Below are positions 12,875 to 26,369 of a DNA stretch of 64,000 nt, piece by piece; the stretch's first letter is position 1; each line of letters starts with the position of its first letter. A program made the position numbers and the translations under genes. A model generated the notes under the pieces. It saw only the letters and a program-made list of their open reading frames with translations, searched no databases and was not told the origin of the DNA. This DNA is from Phytophthora hibernalis (Eukaryota; Oomycota; Peronosporomycetes; Peronosporales; Peronosporaceae): assembly GCA_012656075.1 (NCBI GenBank), contig JAAKBF010000038.1, positions 1-64,000 of the forward strand, read 5' to 3'.

Positions 12875-13363
12875 TTTTTGCCCGTGTTGCCTCTCTTTTG
12901 CTCGTTTGCAGCGTCTGTCTGCTGCCACACCTGGCTTACCGCCGCCGCCCATGTATCGTACTACGCCTTCGACATCGTCCATGGCTCCACGGGCCTCAGT
13001 CTCGCGTCCAGAAGCCAGGCGAGAGAGCCCTGGGTCGAGCACCGTCCGGGTCATCGTCGGCTTGGGCCATGGGTGGCGGCTGTCTGAACGGCCGTTTGGC
13101 CATGTACGCAGCGGCGCACCAGCGCTCAGACAGAACCCCTCGACGTGAAGCGTACGGAAAGTCGAGACAGAGCGTGATCTCGACAATGAGTTGAGGCACC
13201 TCGCGAGACGTCGGAGGGCCGCGGGTGAGTGATGCGATAGACCGTGCCGGTAAGCAGAAGGTGTGTGGACGTGTGTGTGGCATGGTGGGGCGTGCGAGAA
13301 GTGTTTTAGCGTGCGTCGGAACGTGCAAATTTTGTGAGGCGTGTGCGGAGTTGAATGTTTGGC

Positions 13364-13367
13364 GCCT

Positions 13368-13425
<58 letters not shown>

Positions 13426-13436
13426 GGGTCGCGGCA
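13364..13436 (+). tRNA. tRNA-Phe(GAA), array copy 24
   Basis: Matches copy 1; 4-T, 562 bp. Confidence 0.95.
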
Positions 13437-13925
13437 TTTTTGCCCGTGTTGCCTCTCTTTTGCTCGTTTGCAGCGTCTGTCTGCTGCCACACCTGGCTTA
13501 CCGCCGCCGCCCATGTATCGTACTACGCCTTCGACATCGTCCATGGCTCCACGGGCCTCAGTCTCGCGTCCAGAAGCCAGGCGAGAGAGCCCTGGGTCGA
13601 GCACCGTCCGGGTCATCGTCGGCTTGGGCCATGGGTGGCGGCTGTCTGAACGGCCGTTTGGCCATGTACGCAGCGGCGCACCAGCGCTCAGACAGAACCC
13701 CTCGACGTGAAGCGTACGGAAAGTCGAGACAGAGCGTGATCTCGACAATGAGTTGAGGCACCTCGCGAGACGTCGGAGGGCCGCGGGTGAGTGATGCGAT
13801 AGACCGTGCCGGTAAGCAGAAGGTGTGTGGACGTGTGTGTGGCATGGTGGGGCGTGCGAGAAGTGTTTTAGCGTGCGTCGGAACGTGCAAATTTTGTGAG
13901 GCGTGTGCGGAGTTGAATGTTTGGC

Positions 13926-13929
13926 GCCT

Positions 13930-13987
<58 letters not shown>

Positions 13988-13998
13988 GGGTCGCGGCA
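13926..13998 (+). tRNA. tRNA-Phe(GAA), array copy 25
   Basis: Matches copy 1; 4-T, 562 bp. Confidence 0.95.
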
Positions 13999-14487
13999 TT
14001 TTTGCCCGTGTTGCCTCTCTTTTGCTCGTTTGCAGCGTCTGTCTGCTGCCACACCTGGCTTACCGCCGCCGCCCATGTATCGTACTACGCCTTCGACATC
14101 GTCCATGGCTCCACGGGCCTCAGTCTCGCGTCCAGAAGCCAGGCGAGAGAGCCCTGGGTCGAGCACCGTCCGGGTCATCGTCGGCTTGGGCCATGGGTGG
14201 CGGCTGTCTGAACGGCCGTTTGGCCATGTACGCAGCGGCGCACCAGCGCTCAGACAGAACCCCTCGACGTGAAGCGTACGGAAAGTCGAGACAGAGCGTG
14301 ATCTCGACAATGAGTTGAGGCACCTCGCGAGACGTCGGAGGGCCGCGGGTGAGTGATGCGATAGACCGTGCCGGTAAGCAGAAGGTGTGTGGACGTGTGT
14401 GTGGCATGGTGGGGCGTGCGAGAAGTGTTTTAGCGTGCGTCGGAACGTGCAAATTTTGTGAGGCGTGTGCGGAGTTGAATGTTTGGC

Positions 14488-14491
14488 GCCT

Positions 14492-14549
<58 letters not shown>

Positions 14550-14560
14550 GGGTCGCGGCA
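14488..14560 (+). tRNA. tRNA-Phe(GAA), array copy 26
   Basis: Matches copy 1; 4-T, 562 bp. Confidence 0.95.
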
Positions 14561-15049
14561 TTTTTGCCCGTGTTGCCTCTCTTTTGCTCGTTTGCAGCGT
14601 CTGTCTGCTGCCACACCTGGCTTACCGCCGCCGCCCATGTATCGTACTACGCCTTCGACATCGTCCATGGCTCCACGGGCCTCAGTCTCGCGTCCAGAAG
14701 CCAGGCGAGAGAGCCCTGGGTCGAGCACCGTCCGGGTCATCGTCGGCTTGGGCCATGGGTGGCGGCTGTCTGAACGGCCGTTTGGCCATGTACGCAGCGG
14801 CGCACCAGCGCTCAGACAGAACCCCTCGACGTGAAGCGTACGGAAAGTCGAGACAGAGCGTGATCTCGACAATGAGTTGAGGCACCTCGCGAGACGTCGG
14901 AGGGCCGCGGGTGAGTGATGCGATAGACCGTGCCGGTAAGCAGAAGGTGTGTGGACGTGTGTGTGGCATGGTGGGGCGTGCGAGAAGTGTTTTAGCGTGC
15001 GTCGGAACGTGCAAATTTTGTGAGGCGTGTGCGGAGTTGAATGTTTGGC

Positions 15050-15053
15050 GCCT

Positions 15054-15111
<58 letters not shown>

Positions 15112-15122
15112 GGGTCGCGGCA
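15050..15122 (+). tRNA. tRNA-Phe(GAA), array copy 27
   Basis: Matches copy 1; 4-T, 562 bp. Confidence 0.95.
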
Positions 15123-15611
15123 TTTTTGCCCGTGTTGCCTCTCTTTTGCTCGTTTGCAGCGTCTGTCTGCTGCCACACCTGGCTTACCGCCGCCGCCCAT
15201 GTATCGTACTACGCCTTCGACATCGTCCATGGCTCCACGGGCCTCAGTCTCGCGTCCAGAAGCCAGGCGAGAGAGCCCTGGGTCGAGCACCGTCCGGGTC
15301 ATCGTCGGCTTGGGCCATGGGTGGCGGCTGTCTGAACGGCCGTTTGGCCATGTACGCAGCGGCGCACCAGCGCTCAGACAGAACCCCTCGACGTGAAGCG
15401 TACGGAAAGTCGAGACAGAGCGTGATCTCGACAATGAGTTGAGGCACCTCGCGAGACGTCGGAGGGCCGCGGGTGAGTGATGCGATAGACCGTGCCGGTA
15501 AGCAGAAGGTGTGTGGACGTGTGTGTGGCATGGTGGGGCGTGCGAGAAGTGTTTTAGCGTGCGTCGGAACGTGCAAATTTTGTGAGGCGTGTGCGGAGTT
15601 GAATGTTTGGC

Positions 15612-15615
15612 GCCT

Positions 15616-15673
<58 letters not shown>

Positions 15674-15684
15674 GGGTCGCGGCA
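15612..15684 (+). tRNA. tRNA-Phe(GAA), array copy 28
   Basis: Matches copy 1; 4-T, 562 bp. Confidence 0.95.
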
Positions 15685-16173
15685 TTTTTGCCCGTGTTGC
15701 CTCTCTTTTGCTCGTTTGCAGCGTCTGTCTGCTGCCACACCTGGCTTACCGCCGCCGCCCATGTATCGTACTACGCCTTCGACATCGTCCATGGCTCCAC
15801 GGGCCTCAGTCTCGCGTCCAGAAGCCAGGCGAGAGAGCCCTGGGTCGAGCACCGTCCGGGTCATCGTCGGCTTGGGCCATGGGTGGCGGCTGTCTGAACG
15901 GCCGTTTGGCCATGTACGCAGCGGCGCACCAGCGCTCAGACAGAACCCCTCGACGTGAAGCGTACGGAAAGTCGAGACAGAGCGTGATCTCGACAATGAG
16001 TTGAGGCACCTCGCGAGACGTCGGAGGGCCGCGGGTGAGTGATGCGATAGACCGTGCCGGTAAGCAGAAGGTGTGTGGACGTGTGTGTGGCATGGTGGGG
16101 CGTGCGAGAAGTGTTTTAGCGTGCGTCGGAACGTGCAAATTTTGTGAGGCGTGTGCGGAGTTGAATGTTTGGC

Positions 16174-16177
16174 GCCT

Positions 16178-16235
<58 letters not shown>

Positions 16236-16246
16236 GGGTCGCGGCA
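16174..16246 (+). tRNA. tRNA-Phe(GAA), array copy 29
   Basis: Matches copy 1; 5-T, 563 bp. Confidence 0.95.
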
Positions 16247-16736
16247 TTTTTGCCCGTGTTGCCTCTCTTTTTGCTCGTTTGCAGCGTCTGTCTGCTGCCA
16301 CACCTGGCTTACCGCCGCCGCCCATGTATCGTACTACGCCTTCGACATCGTCCATGGCTCCACGGGCCTCAGTCTCGCGTCCAGAAGCCAGGCGAGAGAG
16401 CCCTGGGTCGAGCACCGTCCGGGTCATCGTCGGCTTGGGCCATGGGTGGCGGCTGTCTGAACGGCCGTTTGGCCATGTACGCAGCGGCGCACCAGCGCTC
16501 AGACAGAACCCCTCGACGTGAAGCGTACGGAAAGTCGAGACAGAGCGTGATCTCGACAATGAGTTGAGGCACCTCGCGAGACGTCGGAGGGCCGCGGGTG
16601 AGTGATGCGATAGACCGTGCCGGTAAGCAGAAGGTGTGTGGACGTGTGTGTGGCATGGTGGGGCGTGCGAGAAGTGTTTTAGCGTGCGTCGGAACGTGCA
16701 AATTTTGTGAGGCGTGTGCGGAGTTGAATGTTTGGC

Positions 16737-16740
16737 GCCT

Positions 16741-16798
<58 letters not shown>

Positions 16799-16809
16799 GG
16801 GTCGCGGCA
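16737..16809 (+). tRNA. tRNA-Phe(GAA), array copy 30
   Basis: Matches copy 1; 4-T, 562 bp. Confidence 0.95.
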
Positions 16810-17298
16810 TTTTTGCCCGTGTTGCCTCTCTTTTGCTCGTTTGCAGCGTCTGTCTGCTGCCACACCTGGCTTACCGCCGCCGCCCATGTATCGTACTACG
16901 CCTTCGACATCGTCCATGGCTCCACGGGCCTCAGTCTCGCGTCCAGAAGCCAGGCGAGAGAGCCCTGGGTCGAGCACCGTCCGGGTCATCGTCGGCTTGG
17001 GCCATGGGTGGCGGCTGTCTGAACGGCCGTTTGGCCATGTACGCAGCGGCGCACCAGCGCTCAGACAGAACCCCTCGACGTGAAGCGTACGGAAAGTCGA
17101 GACAGAGCGTGATCTCGACAATGAGTTGAGGCACCTCGCGAGACGTCGGAGGGCCGCGGGTGAGTGATGCGATAGACCGTGCCGGTAAGCAGAAGGTGTG
17201 TGGACGTGTGTGTGGCATGGTGGGGCGTGCGAGAAGTGTTTTAGCGTGCGTCGGAACGTGCAAATTTTGTGAGGCGTGTGCGGAGTTGAATGTTTGGC

Positions 17299-17302
17299 GC
17301 CT

Positions 17303-17360
<58 letters not shown>

Positions 17361-17371
17361 GGGTCGCGGCA
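17299..17371 (+). tRNA. tRNA-Phe(GAA), array copy 31
   Basis: Matches copy 1; 5-T, 563 bp. Confidence 0.95.
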
Positions 17372-17861
17372 TTTTTGCCCGTGTTGCCTCTCTTTTTGCT
17401 CGTTTGCAGCGTCTGTCTGCTGCCACACCTGGCTTACCGCCGCCGCCCATGTATCGTACTACGCCTTCGACATCGTCCATGGCTCCACGGGCCTCAGTCT
17501 CGCGTCCAGAAGCCAGGCGAGAGAGCCCTGGGTCGAGCACCGTCCGGGTCATCGTCGGCTTGGGCCATGGGTGGCGGCTGTCTGAACGGCCGTTTGGCCA
17601 TGTACGCAGCGGCGCACCAGCGCTCAGACAGAACCCCTCGACGTGAAGCGTACGGAAAGTCGAGACAGAGCGTGATCTCGACAATGAGTTGAGGCACCTC
17701 GCGAGACGTCGGAGGGCCGCGGGTGAGTGATGCGATAGACCGTGCCGGTAAGCAGAAGGTGTGTGGACGTGTGTGTGGCATGGTGGGGCGTGCGAGAAGT
17801 GTTTTAGCGTGCGTCGGAACGTGCAAATTTTGTGAGGCGTGTGCGGAGTTGAATGTTTGGC

Positions 17862-17866
17862 GCCTG

Positions 17867-17923
<57 letters not shown>

Positions 17924-17934
17924 GGGTCGCGGCA
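17862..17934 (+). tRNA. tRNA-Phe(GAA), array copy 32, C5G variant
   Basis: Same C5 to G change as copy 19, 13 units further on, again with a 5-T spacer (563 bp). Confidence 0.88.
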
Positions 17935-18424
17935 TTTTTGCCCGTGTTGCCTCTCTTTTTGCTCGTTTGCAGCGTCTGTCTGCTGCCACACCTGGCTTAC
18001 CGCCGCCGCCCATGTATCGTACTACGCCTTCGACATCGTCCATGGCTCCACGGGCCTCAGTCTCGCGTCCAGAAGCCAGGCGAGAGAGCCCTGGGTCGAG
18101 CACCGTCCGGGTCATCGTCGGCTTGGGCCATGGGTGGCGGCTGTCTGAACGGCCGTTTGGCCATGTACGCAGCGGCGCACCAGCGCTCAGACAGAACCCC
18201 TCGACGTGAAGCGTACGGAAAGTCGAGACAGAGCGTGATCTCGACAATGAGTTGAGGCACCTCGCGAGACGTCGGAGGGCCGCGGGTGAGTGATGCGATA
18301 GACCGTGCCGGTAAGCAGAAGGTGTGTGGACGTGTGTGTGGCATGGTGGGGCGTGCGAGAAGTGTTTTAGCGTGCGTCGGAACGTGCAAATTTTGTGAGG
18401 CGTGTGCGGAGTTGAATGTTTGGC

Positions 18425-18428
18425 GCCT

Positions 18429-18486
<58 letters not shown>

Positions 18487-18497
18487 GGGTCGCGGCA
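18425..18497 (+). tRNA. tRNA-Phe(GAA), array copy 33
   Basis: Matches copy 1; 4-T, 562 bp. Confidence 0.95.
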
Positions 18498-18986
18498 TTT
18501 TTGCCCGTGTTGCCTCTCTTTTGCTCGTTTGCAGCGTCTGTCTGCTGCCACACCTGGCTTACCGCCGCCGCCCATGTATCGTACTACGCCTTCGACATCG
18601 TCCATGGCTCCACGGGCCTCAGTCTCGCGTCCAGAAGCCAGGCGAGAGAGCCCTGGGTCGAGCACCGTCCGGGTCATCGTCGGCTTGGGCCATGGGTGGC
18701 GGCTGTCTGAACGGCCGTTTGGCCATGTACGCAGCGGCGCACCAGCGCTCAGACAGAACCCCTCGACGTGAAGCGTACGGAAAGTCGAGACAGAGCGTGA
18801 TCTCGACAATGAGTTGAGGCACCTCGCGAGACGTCGGAGGGCCGCGGGTGAGTGATGCGATAGACCGTGCCGGTAAGCAGAAGGTGTGTGGACGTGTGTG
18901 TGGCATGGTGGGGCGTGCGAGAAGTGTTTTAGCGTGCGTCGGAACGTGCAAATTTTGTGAGGCGTGTGCGGAGTTGAATGTTTGGC

Positions 18987-18990
18987 GCCT

Positions 18991-19048
<58 letters not shown>

Positions 19049-19059
19049 GGGTCGCGGCA
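18987..19059 (+). tRNA. tRNA-Phe(GAA), array copy 34
   Basis: Matches copy 1; 5-T, 563 bp. Confidence 0.95.
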
Positions 19060-19549
19060 TTTTTGCCCGTGTTGCCTCTCTTTTTGCTCGTTTGCAGCGT
19101 CTGTCTGCTGCCACACCTGGCTTACCGCCGCCGCCCATGTATCGTACTACGCCTTCGACATCGTCCATGGCTCCACGGGCCTCAGTCTCGCGTCCAGAAG
19201 CCAGGCGAGAGAGCCCTGGGTCGAGCACCGTCCGGGTCATCGTCGGCTTGGGCCATGGGTGGCGGCTGTCTGAACGGCCGTTTGGCCATGTACGCAGCGG
19301 CGCACCAGCGCTCAGACAGAACCCCTCGACGTGAAGCGTACGGAAAGTCGAGACAGAGCGTGATCTCGACAATGAGTTGAGGCACCTCGCGAGACGTCGG
19401 AGGGCCGCGGGTGAGTGATGCGATAGACCGTGCCGGTAAGCAGAAGGTGTGTGGACGTGTGTGTGGCATGGTGGGGCGTGCGAGAAGTGTTTTAGCGTGC
19501 GTCGGAACGTGCAAATTTTGTGAGGCGTGTGCGGAGTTGAATGTTTGGC

Positions 19550-19553
19550 GCCT

Positions 19554-19611
<58 letters not shown>

Positions 19612-19622
19612 GGGTCGCGGCA
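19550..19622 (+). tRNA. tRNA-Phe(GAA), array copy 35
   Basis: Matches copy 1; 4-T, 562 bp. Confidence 0.95.
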
Positions 19623-20111
19623 TTTTTGCCCGTGTTGCCTCTCTTTTGCTCGTTTGCAGCGTCTGTCTGCTGCCACACCTGGCTTACCGCCGCCGCCCAT
19701 GTATCGTACTACGCCTTCGACATCGTCCATGGCTCCACGGGCCTCAGTCTCGCGTCCAGAAGCCAGGCGAGAGAGCCCTGGGTCGAGCACCGTCCGGGTC
19801 ATCGTCGGCTTGGGCCATGGGTGGCGGCTGTCTGAACGGCCGTTTGGCCATGTACGCAGCGGCGCACCAGCGCTCAGACAGAACCCCTCGACGTGAAGCG
19901 TACGGAAAGTCGAGACAGAGCGTGATCTCGACAATGAGTTGAGGCACCTCGCGAGACGTCGGAGGGCCGCGGGTGAGTGATGCGATAGACCGTGCCGGTA
20001 AGCAGAAGGTGTGTGGACGTGTGTGTGGCATGGTGGGGCGTGCGAGAAGTGTTTTAGCGTGCGTCGGAACGTGCAAATTTTGTGAGGCGTGTGCGGAGTT
20101 GAATGTTTGGC

Positions 20112-20115
20112 GCCT

Positions 20116-20173
<58 letters not shown>

Positions 20174-20184
20174 GGGTCGCGGCA
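20112..20184 (+). tRNA. tRNA-Phe(GAA), array copy 36
   Basis: Matches copy 1; 4-T, 562 bp. Confidence 0.95.
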
Positions 20185-20673
20185 TTTTTGCCCGTGTTGC
20201 CTCTCTTTTGCTCGTTTGCAGCGTCTGTCTGCTGCCACACCTGGCTTACCGCCGCCGCCCATGTATCGTACTACGCCTTCGACATCGTCCATGGCTCCAC
20301 GGGCCTCAGTCTCGCGTCCAGAAGCCAGGCGAGAGAGCCCTGGGTCGAGCACCGTCCGGGTCATCGTCGGCTTGGGCCATGGGTGGCGGCTGTCTGAACG
20401 GCCGTTTGGCCATGTACGCAGCGGCGCACCAGCGCTCAGACAGAACCCCTCGACGTGAAGCGTACGGAAAGTCGAGACAGAGCGTGATCTCGACAATGAG
20501 TTGAGGCACCTCGCGAGACGTCGGAGGGCCGCGGGTGAGTGATGCGATAGACCGTGCCGGTAAGCAGAAGGTGTGTGGACGTGTGTGTGGCATGGTGGGG
20601 CGTGCGAGAAGTGTTTTAGCGTGCGTCGGAACGTGCAAATTTTGTGAGGCGTGTGCGGAGTTGAATGTTTGGC

Positions 20674-20677
20674 GCCT

Positions 20678-20735
<58 letters not shown>

Positions 20736-20746
20736 GGGTCGCGGCA
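20674..20746 (+). tRNA. tRNA-Phe(GAA), array copy 37
   Basis: Matches copy 1; 5-T, 563 bp. Confidence 0.95.
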
Positions 20747-21236
20747 TTTTTGCCCGTGTTGCCTCTCTTTTTGCTCGTTTGCAGCGTCTGTCTGCTGCCA
20801 CACCTGGCTTACCGCCGCCGCCCATGTATCGTACTACGCCTTCGACATCGTCCATGGCTCCACGGGCCTCAGTCTCGCGTCCAGAAGCCAGGCGAGAGAG
20901 CCCTGGGTCGAGCACCGTCCGGGTCATCGTCGGCTTGGGCCATGGGTGGCGGCTGTCTGAACGGCCGTTTGGCCATGTACGCAGCGGCGCACCAGCGCTC
21001 AGACAGAACCCCTCGACGTGAAGCGTACGGAAAGTCGAGACAGAGCGTGATCTCGACAATGAGTTGAGGCACCTCGCGAGACGTCGGAGGGCCGCGGGTG
21101 AGTGATGCGATAGACCGTGCCGGTAAGCAGAAGGTGTGTGGACGTGTGTGTGGCATGGTGGGGCGTGCGAGAAGTGTTTTAGCGTGCGTCGGAACGTGCA
21201 AATTTTGTGAGGCGTGTGCGGAGTTGAATGTTTGGC

Positions 21237-21241
21237 GCCTG

Positions 21242-21298
<57 letters not shown>

Positions 21299-21309
21299 GG
21301 GTCGCGGCA
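21237..21309 (+). tRNA. tRNA-Phe(GAA), array copy 38, C5G variant
   Basis: Same C5 to G change as copies 19 and 32, six units after copy 32. Both are preceded by a 5-T normal copy and are themselves 5-T, suggesting a duplicated block. Confidence 0.88.
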
Positions 21310-21799
21310 TTTTTGCCCGTGTTGCCTCTCTTTTTGCTCGTTTGCAGCGTCTGTCTGCTGCCACACCTGGCTTACCGCCGCCGCCCATGTATCGTACTAC
21401 GCCTTCGACATCGTCCATGGCTCCACGGGCCTCAGTCTCGCGTCCAGAAGCCAGGCGAGAGAGCCCTGGGTCGAGCACCGTCCGGGTCATCGTCGGCTTG
21501 GGCCATGGGTGGCGGCTGTCTGAACGGCCGTTTGGCCATGTACGCAGCGGCGCACCAGCGCTCAGACAGAACCCCTCGACGTGAAGCGTACGGAAAGTCG
21601 AGACAGAGCGTGATCTCGACAATGAGTTGAGGCACCTCGCGAGACGTCGGAGGGCCGCGGGTGAGTGATGCGATAGACCGTGCCGGTAAGCAGAAGGTGT
21701 GTGGACGTGTGTGTGGCATGGTGGGGCGTGCGAGAAGTGTTTTAGCGTGCGTCGGAACGTGCAAATTTTGTGAGGCGTGTGCGGAGTTGAATGTTTGGC

Positions 21800-21803
21800 G
21801 CCT

Positions 21804-21861
<58 letters not shown>

Positions 21862-21872
21862 GGGTCGCGGCA
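21800..21872 (+). tRNA. tRNA-Phe(GAA), array copy 39
   Basis: Matches copy 1; 4-T, 562 bp. Confidence 0.95.
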
Positions 21873-22361
21873 TTTTTGCCCGTGTTGCCTCTCTTTTGCT
21901 CGTTTGCAGCGTCTGTCTGCTGCCACACCTGGCTTACCGCCGCCGCCCATGTATCGTACTACGCCTTCGACATCGTCCATGGCTCCACGGGCCTCAGTCT
22001 CGCGTCCAGAAGCCAGGCGAGAGAGCCCTGGGTCGAGCACCGTCCGGGTCATCGTCGGCTTGGGCCATGGGTGGCGGCTGTCTGAACGGCCGTTTGGCCA
22101 TGTACGCAGCGGCGCACCAGCGCTCAGACAGAACCCCTCGACGTGAAGCGTACGGAAAGTCGAGACAGAGCGTGATCTCGACAATGAGTTGAGGCACCTC
22201 GCGAGACGTCGGAGGGCCGCGGGTGAGTGATGCGATAGACCGTGCCGGTAAGCAGAAGGTGTGTGGACGTGTGTGTGGCATGGTGGGGCGTGCGAGAAGT
22301 GTTTTAGCGTGCGTCGGAACGTGCAAATTTTGTGAGGCGTGTGCGGAGTTGAATGTTTGGC

Positions 22362-22365
22362 GCCT

Positions 22366-22423
<58 letters not shown>

Positions 22424-22434
22424 GGGTCGCGGCA
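22362..22434 (+). tRNA. tRNA-Phe(GAA), array copy 40
   Basis: Matches copy 1; 4-T, 562 bp. Confidence 0.95.
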
Positions 22435-22923
22435 TTTTTGCCCGTGTTGCCTCTCTTTTGCTCGTTTGCAGCGTCTGTCTGCTGCCACACCTGGCTTACC
22501 GCCGCCGCCCATGTATCGTACTACGCCTTCGACATCGTCCATGGCTCCACGGGCCTCAGTCTCGCGTCCAGAAGCCAGGCGAGAGAGCCCTGGGTCGAGC
22601 ACCGTCCGGGTCATCGTCGGCTTGGGCCATGGGTGGCGGCTGTCTGAACGGCCGTTTGGCCATGTACGCAGCGGCGCACCAGCGCTCAGACAGAACCCCT
22701 CGACGTGAAGCGTACGGAAAGTCGAGACAGAGCGTGATCTCGACAATGAGTTGAGGCACCTCGCGAGACGTCGGAGGGCCGCGGGTGAGTGATGCGATAG
22801 ACCGTGCCGGTAAGCAGAAGGTGTGTGGACGTGTGTGTGGCATGGTGGGGCGTGCGAGAAGTGTTTTAGCGTGCGTCGGAACGTGCAAATTTTGTGAGGC
22901 GTGTGCGGAGTTGAATGTTTGGC

Positions 22924-22927
22924 GCCT

Positions 22928-22985
<58 letters not shown>

Positions 22986-22996
22986 GGGTCGCGGCA
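22924..22996 (+). tRNA. tRNA-Phe(GAA), array copy 41
   Basis: Matches copy 1; 4-T, 562 bp. Confidence 0.95.
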
Positions 22997-23485
22997 TTTT
23001 TGCCCGTGTTGCCTCTCTTTTGCTCGTTTGCAGCGTCTGTCTGCTGCCACACCTGGCTTACCGCCGCCGCCCATGTATCGTACTACGCCTTCGACATCGT
23101 CCATGGCTCCACGGGCCTCAGTCTCGCGTCCAGAAGCCAGGCGAGAGAGCCCTGGGTCGAGCACCGTCCGGGTCATCGTCGGCTTGGGCCATGGGTGGCG
23201 GCTGTCTGAACGGCCGTTTGGCCATGTACGCAGCGGCGCACCAGCGCTCAGACAGAACCCCTCGACGTGAAGCGTACGGAAAGTCGAGACAGAGCGTGAT
23301 CTCGACAATGAGTTGAGGCACCTCGCGAGACGTCGGAGGGCCGCGGGTGAGTGATGCGATAGACCGTGCCGGTAAGCAGAAGGTGTGTGGACGTGTGTGT
23401 GGCATGGTGGGGCGTGCGAGAAGTGTTTTAGCGTGCGTCGGAACGTGCAAATTTTGTGAGGCGTGTGCGGAGTTGAATGTTTGGC

Positions 23486-23489
23486 GCCT

Positions 23490-23547
<58 letters not shown>

Positions 23548-23558
23548 GGGTCGCGGCA
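23486..23558 (+). tRNA. tRNA-Phe(GAA), array copy 42
   Basis: Matches copy 1; 5-T, 563 bp. Confidence 0.95.
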
Positions 23559-24048
23559 TTTTTGCCCGTGTTGCCTCTCTTTTTGCTCGTTTGCAGCGTC
23601 TGTCTGCTGCCACACCTGGCTTACCGCCGCCGCCCATGTATCGTACTACGCCTTCGACATCGTCCATGGCTCCACGGGCCTCAGTCTCGCGTCCAGAAGC
23701 CAGGCGAGAGAGCCCTGGGTCGAGCACCGTCCGGGTCATCGTCGGCTTGGGCCATGGGTGGCGGCTGTCTGAACGGCCGTTTGGCCATGTACGCAGCGGC
23801 GCACCAGCGCTCAGACAGAACCCCTCGACGTGAAGCGTACGGAAAGTCGAGACAGAGCGTGATCTCGACAATGAGTTGAGGCACCTCGCGAGACGTCGGA
23901 GGGCCGCGGGTGAGTGATGCGATAGACCGTGCCGGTAAGCAGAAGGTGTGTGGACGTGTGTGTGGCATGGTGGGGCGTGCGAGAAGTGTTTTAGCGTGCG
24001 TCGGAACGTGCAAATTTTGTGAGGCGTGTGCGGAGTTGAATGTTTGGC

Positions 24049-24052
24049 GCCT

Positions 24053-24110
<58 letters not shown>

Positions 24111-24121
24111 GGGTCGCGGCA
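24049..24121 (+). tRNA. tRNA-Phe(GAA), array copy 43
   Basis: Matches copy 1; 4-T, 562 bp. Confidence 0.95.
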
Positions 24122-24610
24122 TTTTTGCCCGTGTTGCCTCTCTTTTGCTCGTTTGCAGCGTCTGTCTGCTGCCACACCTGGCTTACCGCCGCCGCCCATG
24201 TATCGTACTACGCCTTCGACATCGTCCATGGCTCCACGGGCCTCAGTCTCGCGTCCAGAAGCCAGGCGAGAGAGCCCTGGGTCGAGCACCGTCCGGGTCA
24301 TCGTCGGCTTGGGCCATGGGTGGCGGCTGTCTGAACGGCCGTTTGGCCATGTACGCAGCGGCGCACCAGCGCTCAGACAGAACCCCTCGACGTGAAGCGT
24401 ACGGAAAGTCGAGACAGAGCGTGATCTCGACAATGAGTTGAGGCACCTCGCGAGACGTCGGAGGGCCGCGGGTGAGTGATGCGATAGACCGTGCCGGTAA
24501 GCAGAAGGTGTGTGGACGTGTGTGTGGCATGGTGGGGCGTGCGAGAAGTGTTTTAGCGTGCGTCGGAACGTGCAAATTTTGTGAGGCGTGTGCGGAGTTG
24601 AATGTTTGGC

Positions 24611-24614
24611 GCCT

Positions 24615-24672
<58 letters not shown>

Positions 24673-24683
24673 GGGTCGCGGCA
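24611..24683 (+). tRNA. tRNA-Phe(GAA), array copy 44
   Basis: Matches copy 1; 4-T, 562 bp. Confidence 0.95.
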
Positions 24684-25172
24684 TTTTTGCCCGTGTTGCC
24701 TCTCTTTTGCTCGTTTGCAGCGTCTGTCTGCTGCCACACCTGGCTTACCGCCGCCGCCCATGTATCGTACTACGCCTTCGACATCGTCCATGGCTCCACG
24801 GGCCTCAGTCTCGCGTCCAGAAGCCAGGCGAGAGAGCCCTGGGTCGAGCACCGTCCGGGTCATCGTCGGCTTGGGCCATGGGTGGCGGCTGTCTGAACGG
24901 CCGTTTGGCCATGTACGCAGCGGCGCACCAGCGCTCAGACAGAACCCCTCGACGTGAAGCGTACGGAAAGTCGAGACAGAGCGTGATCTCGACAATGAGT
25001 TGAGGCACCTCGCGAGACGTCGGAGGGCCGCGGGTGAGTGATGCGATAGACCGTGCCGGTAAGCAGAAGGTGTGTGGACGTGTGTGTGGCATGGTGGGGC
25101 GTGCGAGAAGTGTTTTAGCGTGCGTCGGAACGTGCAAATTTTGTGAGGCGTGTGCGGAGTTGAATGTTTGGC

Positions 25173-25176
25173 GCCT

Positions 25177-25234
<58 letters not shown>

Positions 25235-25245
25235 GGGTCGCGGCA
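25173..25245 (+). tRNA. tRNA-Phe(GAA), array copy 45
   Basis: Matches copy 1; 4-T, 562 bp. Confidence 0.95.
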
Positions 25246-25734
25246 TTTTTGCCCGTGTTGCCTCTCTTTTGCTCGTTTGCAGCGTCTGTCTGCTGCCACA
25301 CCTGGCTTACCGCCGCCGCCCATGTATCGTACTACGCCTTCGACATCGTCCATGGCTCCACGGGCCTCAGTCTCGCGTCCAGAAGCCAGGCGAGAGAGCC
25401 CTGGGTCGAGCACCGTCCGGGTCATCGTCGGCTTGGGCCATGGGTGGCGGCTGTCTGAACGGCCGTTTGGCCATGTACGCAGCGGCGCACCAGCGCTCAG
25501 ACAGAACCCCTCGACGTGAAGCGTACGGAAAGTCGAGACAGAGCGTGATCTCGACAATGAGTTGAGGCACCTCGCGAGACGTCGGAGGGCCGCGGGTGAG
25601 TGATGCGATAGACCGTGCCGGTAAGCAGAAGGTGTGTGGACGTGTGTGTGGCATGGTGGGGCGTGCGAGAAGTGTTTTAGCGTGCGTCGGAACGTGCAAA
25701 TTTTGTGAGGCGTGTGCGGAGTTGAATGTTTGGC

Positions 25735-25738
25735 GCCT

Positions 25739-25796
<58 letters not shown>

Positions 25797-25807
25797 GGGT
25801 CGCGGCA
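25735..25807 (+). tRNA. tRNA-Phe(GAA), array copy 46
   Basis: Matches copy 1; 4-T, 562 bp. Confidence 0.95.
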
Positions 25808-26296
25808 TTTTTGCCCGTGTTGCCTCTCTTTTGCTCGTTTGCAGCGTCTGTCTGCTGCCACACCTGGCTTACCGCCGCCGCCCATGTATCGTACTACGCC
25901 TTCGACATCGTCCATGGCTCCACGGGCCTCAGTCTCGCGTCCAGAAGCCAGGCGAGAGAGCCCTGGGTCGAGCACCGTCCGGGTCATCGTCGGCTTGGGC
26001 CATGGGTGGCGGCTGTCTGAACGGCCGTTTGGCCATGTACGCAGCGGCGCACCAGCGCTCAGACAGAACCCCTCGACGTGAAGCGTACGGAAAGTCGAGA
26101 CAGAGCGTGATCTCGACAATGAGTTGAGGCACCTCGCGAGACGTCGGAGGGCCGCGGGTGAGTGATGCGATAGACCGTGCCGGTAAGCAGAAGGTGTGTG
26201 GACGTGTGTGTGGCATGGTGGGGCGTGCGAGAAGTGTTTTAGCGTGCGTCGGAACGTGCAAATTTTGTGAGGCGTGTGCGGAGTTGAATGTTTGGC

Positions 26297-26300
26297 GCCT

Positions 26301-26358
<58 letters not shown>

Positions 26359-26369
26359 GGGTCGCGGCA
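26297..26369 (+). tRNA. tRNA-Phe(GAA), array copy 47
   Basis: Matches copy 1; 5-T, 563 bp. Confidence 0.95.
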